This document shows positions 7,867 to 15,441 of a DNA stretch of 64,000 nt, in pieces. Under the pieces are notes generated by a model that had not been told where the DNA came from, searched no databases, and saw only the letters and a program-made list of their open reading frames with translations. This DNA comes from Microbacterium sp. M28 (GTDB taxonomy: Bacteria > Actinomycetota > Actinomycetes > Actinomycetales > Microbacteriaceae). The stretch covers positions 2,666,001 through 2,730,000 of the forward strand of contig NZ_CP107546.1 in assembly GCF_025836995.1 (NCBI RefSeq). The letters are read 5' to 3'. How positions within the stretch are numbered: position 1 is the first letter of the stretch; the number at the start of each line of letters is the position of its first letter. Position numbers and translations under genes: made by a program.

Positions 7867-8922
7867 GTGGCGCGAGTGACGCTGAAGACGATCGCCGAGC
7901 ACGTCGGCGTCAGCCGCATGACGGTCTCGAACGCCTTCTCCCGACCCGACCAGCTCTCCGAAGACCTGCGTGCTCGGATTCTGATCGCCGCGGAGGAACT
8001 GGGCTATGCGGGGCCCGACCCGGCAGCGCGTGCTCTCGCACGCGGCCGCACCGGAGTGATCGGCATGGTGCTGACGAACTCGGCACGGGACGCGTTCACC
8101 GACGACGTCGCGGTGGGCTTCGTCCGCGCGGTCGCCGGCTCGTTGGCCGACGCCGGATACTCCCTCGTGCTGCTGCATTCGTCCGGCGATGACGGTGTGG
8201 TTCCGGCCCGCGACATCGCGATGGACGGCGCCATCGTCTATTCGTGCGATCCCGCGACGTCCGCGTTCACGGCGCTGCGCGAACGCCGACTGCCGATCGT
8301 GAACGTCGAAGGCTCACCGCACCCCGGCGTGCCGGATGTCGCCCTCGACAATACGACCGGCGCACGCCAGGCGGCTCAGCACCTGGTGGATCTGGGGCAC
8401 ACGCGCATCGCGATCGTCCTGGCCGCACTGGATGCCGACGACGCCCTCGCGTCGACGATCCCGCTCGAGACGCCGTCGACGACCATCGCGGGGCGGATGG
8501 CGGGCTGGATGGCTCCGCTCGAACGGGCCGGAATCGATCCGATCCTCATCGGCACCCCCGGCCTCGCGATCGACGATCTCCTGACCGAGCGGATCGAACG
8601 GATGCTCGATGACCCGCCGACCGCCGTCCTGGCGTTCTCCGACCTCGCCGCCCTCGAGGTCATGGAGCGCGCGAAGGCACGTGGCCTGCGCGTCCCCGAG
8701 CAGATCTCGATCATCGGCTTCGACGACAATCCGATCGCGTCACGCGTGTCTCCACCGCTGACCACCGTCCGCCAGGACATCGACGCGAAGGGCGAAGCGG
8801 CGGCGGCGACCCTGCTCGGGCTGCTGCGCGGGGAGGATGCGATCTCTCCGCATCCGCTGCCGACCGAGCTGGTGGTCAGGGCGTCCACGGCTCCTGCAGA
8901 CGACAGGCCAGCGCGCCCGTAG
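7867..8922 (+). CDS. LacI-family transcriptional regulator (orphan)
   Basis: A 351-residue LacI/GalR repressor. The N-terminal helix-turn-helix reads TIAEHVGVSRMTVSNAFSRP, followed by the hinge region (AARALARGRTG). Residues 65-340 form the periplasmic-binding-like sensor, ending in the standard SIIGFDDNPIASRVSPPLTT block. GTG 7867 is chosen because GGAGGT lies eight bases upstream. The longer frame would begin inside the preceding gene. No sugar gene or clear LacI operator is adjacent, so target and ligand are unknown. Confidence 0.9.
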   Translation: MARVTLKTIAEHVGVSRMTVSNAFSRPDQLSEDLRARILIAAEELGYAGPDPAARALARGRTGVIGMVLTNSARDAFTDDVAVGFVRAVAGSLADAGYSLVLLHSSGDDGVVPARDIAMDGAIVYSCDPATSAFTALRERRLPIVNVEGSPHPGVPDVALDNTTGARQAAQHLVDLGHTRIAIVLAALDADDALASTIPLETPSTTIAGRMAGWMAPLERAGIDPILIGTPGLAIDDLLTERIERMLDDPPTAVLAFSDLAALEVMERAKARGLRVPEQISIIGFDDNPIASRVSPPLTTVRQDIDAKGEAAAATLLGLLRGEDAISPHPLPTELVVRASTAPADDRPARP

Positions 8923-8961
8923 AACCATCCCCTGCCCGCACTTCCAGGATACCGGAGGGGT

Positions 8962-8984
8962 GGGGGCTTGCGGCAAGGGCCCCC
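8962..8984 (+). promoter_or_regulatory. Rifamycin-associated element (RAE) upstream of helR
   Basis: A G-run, the perfect dyad CTTGC-G-GCAAG, and a C-run: the G5 CTTGCGGCAAG GG C5 layout of the actinomycete rifamycin-associated element (known consensus GGGGCTTGCGGCAAGGCCC, here with one extra G). It lies 64 bases before the helR start. TTGCGG (8968-8973) inside it and CATACT (8993-8998) could serve as -35 and -10 with a 19-base spacer. RAEs are known to precede rifamycin-inducible genes such as rifamycin-modifying enzymes and helR. Confidence 0.85.
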
Positions 8985-9048
8985 GTACGGCGCATACTGG
9001 TCCGTCGCGCCTGCCGAAACCCGGCGGACGCGTGCGATCGGAGCCTGC

Positions 9049-11205
9049 GTGAACCACCCGTCCCCCACTGTTTTCGACCTCCCCGAGCGTCTCGCCGCGA
9101 AGGCGGACCCGACCCTCATCGCCGACGACATCGACCACTTCGACCGCATCGCGGCGACACTCGAGGACGCGATCTCCTCGGCATCCGTCCGCCTGGACGC
9201 CGTCCTGCATTCCCCCGCCGGCGTCGGCGGCGCGGCCGTCGAGCGCGACCTGGAGATCCATCGACTCAACGCCCGCCTCGGGCTCCTGCGGCGCTACGGG
9301 ATCGACCTGTGCCTCGGACGGATGGTCCCCGAGCAGGGCCGTCCGGTGTATATCGGACGCGTCGGACTGACGGATGCCGACGGCGAACCGCTCCTGATCG
9401 ACTGGCGCGCCCCGGCCTCCGAGCCGTTCTTCGCGGCCAGTCACGGAGACCCGATGGGGCTGGCCAGTCGTCGACGCTACCGCTGGACCGGACGGCGCAT
9501 CAGCGACTACTGGGACGAGGTCTTCTCCGCGGAAGGACTGGAGAACCGTGCGGCGCTGGACGACCAGTCCGCGTTCATCGCGAGCCTCGGCGCCAGCCGC
9601 TCCCCGCGCATGCGCGACGTGCTCGCGACGATCCAGTCGGACCAGGATGCGATCATCCGTGCCGGCTCCGACGGAGCGCTCGTCGTCGACGGAGGGCCCG
9701 GCACGGGCAAGACCGTTGTCGCACTGCACCGCGCCGCGTACTTCCTCTACGCCGAACCGCGCATCGCGAAGGGCGGCGGCGGAGTGCTCGTCGTGGGACC
9801 GCACGAGCCCTACCTCGCCTACGTGGACGACGTGCTGCCGAGTCTCGGCGAGGACGGCGTGCAGACGTGCACGCTGCGCGATCTGGTCCCCGAGGGCTCA
9901 GGGACCGTCGCCGAGACAGACGCTCGTGCGGCGGAGGTGAAGGCCGATGCGCGCCTTCTGGATGCCGTGCGCAACGCCGTCCACGCGTATCGACGACCGC
10001 CGCAGCACACCATGATCGTCGAGACCGAGTGGGCGGACATCCCGCTCACCCCTGACGACTGGGCCGACGCTTTCGACGCGGTCGAGCCCGGCACAGCGCA
10101 CGACGACGCCCGCCCCGAGATCTGGCGCGCCATCGTCGAGATCCTGGCGCGCCGCGTCCGCGCACCGCAACGGGTCCTCGCACCGGTGCTCGCCCAGAAC
10201 GCCGCTCTGGCGGCGGCGTTCGATCGGGCATGGCCGCTGCTCGACCCCGCAGCTCTCGTGGCGGCTCTCTGGTCGGATCCCGCCTTCCTGCGGCGCTGCG
10301 CCCCCTGGCTCACGGATGCCGACGTCGGCAGGCTCGTTCGCGATCGCGGCGCGGCGTGGACGACCTCCGACCTGCCCGTCCTGGATGCCGCGCGCCGCTT
10401 GATCGGCGATCCTGCGGCCGAGCAGGTCCGCCGCGAACGATCGGCCCGCCTGGCATCCGAACGCGCCTACCGTGACGACGTCTCGGACTATCTGATCGCC
10501 AGCTCCGACAACGACCTCGGCCTGATGTCGATGCTCAAGGGCGACGATCTGCGCAATTCGCTGGACGATCTCGACACGCTGCCGGAGGTCGCGGCGGATC
10601 CGCTGGCCGGACCGTTCGCGCACATCATCGTGGACGAGGCGCAGGAGCTCACCGACGCCGAATGGCAGATGCTGCTGGCCCGCTGCCCGTCGCGCAGCTT
10701 CACGATCGTCGGGGACCGCGCGCAGGCCAGGCACGGATTCACCGACACCTGGGAGAGCCGCCTCACTCGCGCCGGACTGCGCGACGTGCACGTCTCCTCC
10801 CTCACCGTGAACTACCGCACGCCGTCCGAGATCATGGCGGCGGCAGCACCCGTGATCCGCGAGGCGATCCCCGACGCGAACGTGCCGACCTCGATCCGAG
10901 ACAGCGGCGTACCCGTGCGTCACGGCGAGCTGCGCGACCTGGACGAGATCCTGGCCGCCTGGCTGGACGCGAACGAGGACGGTACGGCCGCCGTGATCGG
11001 CACCGCGCCGCCGGCCGCACCGCCGCGGGTGCTCTCGCTCACGCCCGAGACCGCGAAGGGACTCGAGTTCGATCTCGTCGTGCTCATCGACCCCGAGGCG
11101 TGGGGCGACGGCGTCGAAGGCGCTGTCGACCGCTACGTCGCCATGACGCGTTCGACCCGCGAGCTCGTCATCCTGCGTACCGCTACGCTCACCCGTGAGG
11201 GATGA
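9049..11205 (+). CDS. helR: HelR/HelD-type RNA polymerase recycling motor ATPase
   Basis: A 718-residue UvrD-like superfamily 1 ATPase of the HelD/HelR group. These proteins bind RNA polymerase, clear stalled complexes and, for HelR, displace rifamycins. Walker A is GGPGTGKTVVALHRAAYFLY (about residue 215). The DEAQ box is HIIVDEAQELTDAEWQML (about 529). The C-terminal 2A domain has LSLTPETAKGLEFDLVVLID and ends VDRYVAMTRSTRELVIL. The N-terminal DDIDHFDRI...LEIHRLNARLGLLRRYG region is the coiled arm that enters the polymerase secondary channel. Start GTG 9049 has GGAG six bases upstream; longer frames would run through the RAE. The RAE favours HelR, an inducible rifamycin-protection protein, over a constitutive HelD. 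Confidence 0.9.
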   Translation: MNHPSPTVFDLPERLAAKADPTLIADDIDHFDRIAATLEDAISSASVRLDAVLHSPAGVGGAAVERDLEIHRLNARLGLLRRYGIDLCLGRMVPEQGRPVYIGRVGLTDADGEPLLIDWRAPASEPFFAASHGDPMGLASRRRYRWTGRRISDYWDEVFSAEGLENRAALDDQSAFIASLGASRSPRMRDVLATIQSDQDAIIRAGSDGALVVDGGPGTGKTVVALHRAAYFLYAEPRIAKGGGGVLVVGPHEPYLAYVDDVLPSLGEDGVQTCTLRDLVPEGSGTVAETDARAAEVKADARLLDAVRNAVHAYRRPPQHTMIVETEWADIPLTPDDWADAFDAVEPGTAHDDARPEIWRAIVEILARRVRAPQRVLAPVLAQNAALAAAFDRAWPLLDPAALVAALWSDPAFLRRCAPWLTDADVGRLVRDRGAAWTTSDLPVLDAARRLIGDPAAEQVRRERSARLASERAYRDDVSDYLIASSDNDLGLMSMLKGDDLRNSLDDLDTLPEVAADPLAGPFAHIIVDEAQELTDAEWQMLLARCPSRSFTIVGDRAQARHGFTDTWESRLTRAGLRDVHVSSLTVNYRTPSEIMAAAAPVIREAIPDANVPTSIRDSGVPVRHGELRDLDEILAAWLDANEDGTAAVIGTAPPAAPPRVLSLTPETAKGLEFDLVVLIDPEAWGDGVEGAVDRYVAMTRSTRELVILRTATLTREG

Positions 11206-11287
11206 GCCCTCGGCTCGCCGTGGACCGCACAGCGGCACAGTGGATGGCGGGCCCGCCGGACGGACCGCAGACATCGATGGGGGAATC

Positions 11288-12649
11288 ATGGCCACCGAGA
11301 CCGACACCGCGGAGCTGCGTGCGAAGATCGCCGCTCTGGAAGCGGAGAACGACTCGCTGCGGGCGGCCACGCCGCGCCGCCGGCGCGTGCACGGCCGGAG
11401 CATCGTCGCGGGCGTCCTGCTGGTCATCGCCGTGCTCATCGCCCCCATCGCCGTGCTCGGCACCTGGGCGCGCGTGCAGCTCGTCGACACCGACCGCTTC
11501 GTCTCGACCTTCGCTCCGCTCGCCGACGACCCGCAGGTGCAGGCGTACATCTCGGACCAGGCGATGGCGGCCATCGACGAGAACCTGGACATCCAGGGCA
11601 TCGTCGACGATCTCGCCGACGGCCTGACCCAACTCGACCTGCCGCCGCGCGCCGAGAGCGCGATCCAGCTGCTCACCGTCCCGGCCGCGCAGGGCATCCG
11701 CGGGCTGATCGACGACGCCGTCGACAGGGTCGTGACGTCCGAGGTGTTCGCGGATGTCTGGGAGACGACGCTGCGCGAGACGCACTCGCGCGCCATCGCG
11801 ATCATCCAGGGCCAGGAGGGCACGGCGATCACGCTCGGCGACGACGGCACGATCGCGATCGATCTGGGCGTCGTGGTGAGCAAGGTCAAGGAGTACATGG
11901 TCGACAACGGCTTCGGCTTCGCCGACGCCATCCCGGAGATCCAGAAGAGCATCCCTCTGGCGACCGCGGATTCGTTCGCCCTGATCCGCACCCTCTACCA
12001 GGTGGCGACGGCCGCCGGATACTGGCTGCCCTGGGTGGTGCTCGGGCTCCTCGTGGCCGGCGTCGCGCTCTCGATCCGCAAACCGAGGGCGGTGGTCGCG
12101 ACCGGCGCGGGACTCGCGATCGCGTTCCTCGCTCTGCTGGCAGGCTTCAGCATCGGCAAGCAGTTCTTCATCGGCGCCGTCAGCCCGTCGGTGATGCCTG
12201 CCGGCACCGCCACCGTCGTGTTCGATCAGGTGATCGAGCTGATGAACTCCACCCTCGTCGCCCTGACGGTCCTCGCGCTGCTCATCGCCCTCGGGGCCTG
12301 GTTGAGCGGGCCGTGGCGCCCGGCGCGGGCGCTCCGGCGGATCGGACAGGACACGGAGAACACCGTGCGCCGGACCGCCGAACGCTACGGCCTGAGCACG
12401 GGCGCGTTCGGCGCGTTCCTCGACAGGGCCGCCTCCGCGCTGCGCGTGATCATCGTGCTCGGCGCCGTCGCGATTCTCTTCCTGTCCCGACCGATCACGA
12501 TCGGCGGCGTGCTCTGGACCCTGTTCGGCGTGCTGCTGCTCCTCCTGCTCATCGAGGTCCTGCGCCGCCCGGCCGCTGCGCCGGACGCCGAGGTCGTCGC
12601 GCCCGTCGACCCCGCCGCGGAGGAATCGGTGGAGCGGACCGCGGTCTGA
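11288..12649 (+). CDS. Conserved actinobacterial membrane protein
   Basis: A 453-residue protein. A short N-terminal coiled coil (ELRAKIAALEAENDSLRAA) precedes TM1 (about 38-60). A polar exported domain of about 180 residues follows, beginning RVQLVDTDRFVSTFAPLADD. There are then three or four C-terminal membrane segments (about 240-420). Similar proteins are widespread and uncharacterised in Actinobacteria. ATG 11288 has GGGGGA upstream. It ends ten bases before the SulP transporter, so the two are probably co-transcribed. A link to envelope homeostasis is a guess. Confidence 0.7.
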   Translation: MATETDTAELRAKIAALEAENDSLRAATPRRRRVHGRSIVAGVLLVIAVLIAPIAVLGTWARVQLVDTDRFVSTFAPLADDPQVQAYISDQAMAAIDENLDIQGIVDDLADGLTQLDLPPRAESAIQLLTVPAAQGIRGLIDDAVDRVVTSEVFADVWETTLRETHSRAIAIIQGQEGTAITLGDDGTIAIDLGVVVSKVKEYMVDNGFGFADAIPEIQKSIPLATADSFALIRTLYQVATAAGYWLPWVVLGLLVAGVALSIRKPRAVVATGAGLAIAFLALLAGFSIGKQFFIGAVSPSVMPAGTATVVFDQVIELMNSTLVALTVLALLIALGAWLSGPWRPARALRRIGQDTENTVRRTAERYGLSTGAFGAFLDRAASALRVIIVLGAVAILFLSRPITIGGVLWTLFGVLLLLLLIEVLRRPAAAPDAEVVAPVDPAAEESVERTAV

Positions 12650-12659
12650 GCCCGATGCC

Positions 12660-14357
12660 ATGAGGATTCCTGCGCGCGTGCGGACGTACCTGGGCCGCTT
12701 CGGCGGACGCAGGACGCTGCGAAAGGACCTCGTCGCAGGTGTCGCGCTCGGGGTGGAGAGCGTGCCGGACGGCCTCGCCGCGGGCGTCCTCGCCGGCGTC
12801 AATCCCCTGTTCGGACTGAACGCCTACATGATCGGCACGTTCACGGGGGCGCTCACCACCGGTTCGGTGTTCATGAGCGTGCAGGCGACCGGCGCCATGT
12901 CCGTCATCCTCGCCGACGTGCCCGAGATGCAGGGCCCCCTCGCCGCGACCGCGATCGCGACCGTCACGGTCATGGCCGGGCTCATCATGCTGGGCCTCGG
13001 TCTGGCACGGCTCGGCAGCCTCGTGCGCTTCATCCCGACGGCTGTGCTCATCGGGTTCGTCAACGCCGTCGCGATCAACATCGTCCTCGGCCAGCTCGAC
13101 AACCTCACGGGCTTCACCAGCACGGGGGCCAACCGCCTAGTGCGGGCCCTGGACAGCGCGCTGGGGATGGCGCACTTCAGCTGGCCTTCGCTGATCGTCG
13201 GCGCGCTGACCGCCGCCGTCATCCTCGTGCTCGAACGCACCCGTCTCGGCGCACTGGCGATGGTCGTCGCGGTCGTCGCCGGCTCGGCTGCCGCGCTGCT
13301 CATGCCGAACCAATCGGTCGCGACGGTCGGCGACCTCGCTGAGGTCACCCGATCGCTTCCCGGCCTGTCGCTGCCCGATCCGCTGCTCGTCCTGTCGCTC
13401 ATCGTCCCCGCGCTCTCGCTCGCCCTCGTCGGGCTCGTCCAGGGCGCGGCGATCTCGGGTTCGGTGCCGAACCCCGACGGCACCTATCCGAACGCGTCGG
13501 CGGACTTCCGCGGCCAGGGCATCGCCAACATCGCGACGGGGATGCTGCAGGGCATGCCGGTCGGCGGATCGATGTCCGCGACGGCACTGGTGCGTGCGGC
13601 CGGCGCGAAGACCGCTCTCGCGAACCTGACGGCCGGCGTCGTCATGCTCGTGACGCTTCTGGTGTGCGGCCCGCTCATCGAATACGTCGCCATGCCGGCG
13701 CTCGCCGCGCTGCTGATCCTCATCGGCATCCGGACGTTCAAGTTCCACCAGATCACGATGGTGTGGCGCACCGGAGCCATGCAGATCGCCGTGTTCCTCG
13801 TGACCTTCGTGCTGACGCTGCTGATCCCGTTGCAGTACGCGGTGCTCGTCGGCGTCGGGCTGTCGATCGTGATGCACATCGCCCGGCAGTCCAACCGGAT
13901 CCGCGTCCTGCGGTGGGTGTTCGACGACGAGGGGTTCCACCCGCGCGAGGTCGCCCCGCCGTCCGAGCTGCCGCCGGGCGAGACCGTGATCCTCACCGCG
14001 TACGGGAGCCTGTTCTTCGCGTCGGCGCAGTCCTTCCGCGCTCAGCTGCCGCAGCCGACCGCCGACTCCGCCGGGGCGACCGTGATCATGCGACTGCGCG
14101 GCACGGAAGAGCTCGGTGTGACGTTCCTCACGATGATCCGCGACTACGCGGCCGAGCTGCGCAGGCACGGGGCGACGTTGATGATCACGGGCGTCGAACC
14201 GCGCCTGGCCCACCAGTTCACGGCGACCGGCGTCGGGGCGATCATCGGCGAGGAGAACATCTTCCCGTTGCGCCGCCGTTTCGGCGACTCCCTGGACGAA
14301 GCTCTGGCGGCGATCCGGGACCGCGGGATCCCCTACGATGGCGATCATGACCGCTGA
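12660..14357 (+). CDS. SulP-family anion transporter with STAS domain
   Basis: A 565-residue SLC26/SulP transporter. Residues 20-400 hold about 12-14 membrane segments, starting RKDLVAGVALGVESVPDGLA, the family's N-terminal signature region. They also contain the conserved NIATGMLQGMPVGGSMSATALVRAAGAKT stretch (about 285-313). Residues about 435-550 form a cytoplasmic STAS domain. The family moves sulfate, bicarbonate or dicarboxylates; the substrate here is not evident. It follows the membrane protein gene closely and overlaps the ATPase gene at its 3' end. Confidence 0.9.
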   Translation: MRIPARVRTYLGRFGGRRTLRKDLVAGVALGVESVPDGLAAGVLAGVNPLFGLNAYMIGTFTGALTTGSVFMSVQATGAMSVILADVPEMQGPLAATAIATVTVMAGLIMLGLGLARLGSLVRFIPTAVLIGFVNAVAINIVLGQLDNLTGFTSTGANRLVRALDSALGMAHFSWPSLIVGALTAAVILVLERTRLGALAMVVAVVAGSAAALLMPNQSVATVGDLAEVTRSLPGLSLPDPLLVLSLIVPALSLALVGLVQGAAISGSVPNPDGTYPNASADFRGQGIANIATGMLQGMPVGGSMSATALVRAAGAKTALANLTAGVVMLVTLLVCGPLIEYVAMPALAALLILIGIRTFKFHQITMVWRTGAMQIAVFLVTFVLTLLIPLQYAVLVGVGLSIVMHIARQSNRIRVLRWVFDDEGFHPREVAPPSELPPGETVILTAYGSLFFASAQSFRAQLPQPTADSAGATVIMRLRGTEELGVTFLTMIRDYAAELRRHGATLMITGVEPRLAHQFTATGVGAIIGEENIFPLRRRFGDSLDEALAAIRDRGIPYDGDHDR

Positions 14358-15429
14358 GATGCCGATCGGCACCCGCCTCGATTCGTCCGAGATCGCGTAC
14401 CTGCGCGCCCCGAAGTTCAACCGTCACACCTTCTGGTGCGGTCAGAGCGGATCCGGCAAGACGTATGCGCTCGGCGTCGTGCTCGAGCAGGTCCTGCTGC
14501 ACACGCGCCTGCCCCTGGTGGTGCTCGACCCGAACTCGGATTTCGTGCATCTGGACACCCCGCAGGACGACGCGCCCGAGGGCGCCGCGGCGCAATTGGC
14601 ATCGCGCGATGTGCGCATCCTCCGCCCCGGGAGCACGGGCGAGGACCACCTGCAGGTGCGTTTCGTCGACATGGACATCCGCTCACGCGCCGCCGTCCTG
14701 CAGCTGGACCCGGTGCTGGACGCCGAGGAGTACAACGCGATGCTGCGCGTCGGCGCCGAGTTTACGATGCGCGACGATCACAACCTCGCGGAGTGGCTCG
14801 AAGCCCACGGCGATCCGATGATCCGGCGCCTCGCGCTGCGTCTTCGCAACCTCGGGGTGCTGGAATGGGACATGTGGGCCTGGGGCGGCCACGACGTCAC
14901 GGACACCGTCAACGAGCTTCCGGATGCGACCGTCGTCGACCTCGGCGGCTTCGGCTCAGCGGCCCAGCTCCAGACCACAGCGCTGGCCGTGCTTGATCGA
15001 CTGTGGGCGCAGCGCCACGAGCGCACCGGTCGCCTCGTCGTGATCGATGAAGCGCACAACCTGGCCTCCCCCGAGGCCGACACTCCTCTGGCCAGGGCGC
15101 TGACCGAGCGCATCGTGCAGATCGCCGCAGAGGGGCGCAAATACGGGATCTGGCTGCTGCTGTCGACCCAGCGTCCGTCGAAGCTGCATCCCAACGTCAT
15201 CTCCCAGTGCGACAACCTCGCGCTGATGAAGATGAGCTCGACGCGAGACCTCGACGAGCTCGGCCAGATCTTCGGCTTCACACCGTCCGAGCTGCTGGAC
15301 CGGGCACCGCAGTTCCAGCAGGGGCAGGCGCTGTTCGCCGGGGGGTTCGCTGCGGAGCCGCAACTCGTGCAGATGGGCGCGCGTCTCACGCGCGAGGGCG
15401 GGTCGGACGTCCCCATCGGCATCCGCTGA
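14338..15429 (+). CDS. HerA-like (DUF87) ATPase
   Basis: About 363 residues of a P-loop ATPase of the HerA/VirB4/FtsK type. Walker A is CGQSGSGKTYALG (about 37-49). Walker B is RLVVIDEAHNLASPE (about 230), followed by a QxxR-like segment (LLLSTQRPSKLHPNVISQCD). Domains of this kind pump DNA or remodel proteins; the partner nuclease NurA is absent here. Start options are ATG 14338, 14347 or 14359. The first two overlap the SulP gene and none has a clear ribosome-binding site, so translation is probably coupled to sulP. Confidence 0.82.
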   Translation: MAIMTAEMPIGTRLDSSEIAYLRAPKFNRHTFWCGQSGSGKTYALGVVLEQVLLHTRLPLVVLDPNSDFVHLDTPQDDAPEGAAAQLASRDVRILRPGSTGEDHLQVRFVDMDIRSRAAVLQLDPVLDAEEYNAMLRVGAEFTMRDDHNLAEWLEAHGDPMIRRLALRLRNLGVLEWDMWAWGGHDVTDTVNELPDATVVDLGGFGSAAQLQTTALAVLDRLWAQRHERTGRLVVIDEAHNLASPEADTPLARALTERIVQIAAEGRKYGIWLLLSTQRPSKLHPNVISQCDNLALMKMSSTRDLDELGQIFGFTPSELLDRAPQFQQGQALFAGGFAAEPQLVQMGARLTREGGSDVPIGIR

Positions 15430-15441
15430 GATACTGGGGCC

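Noticed and set aside
11195..11287. Earlier start for the membrane protein after helR
   Set aside because: It would overlap helR and add a non-conserved polar leader. ATG 11288 has GGGGGA upstream and starts directly before the coiled coil.
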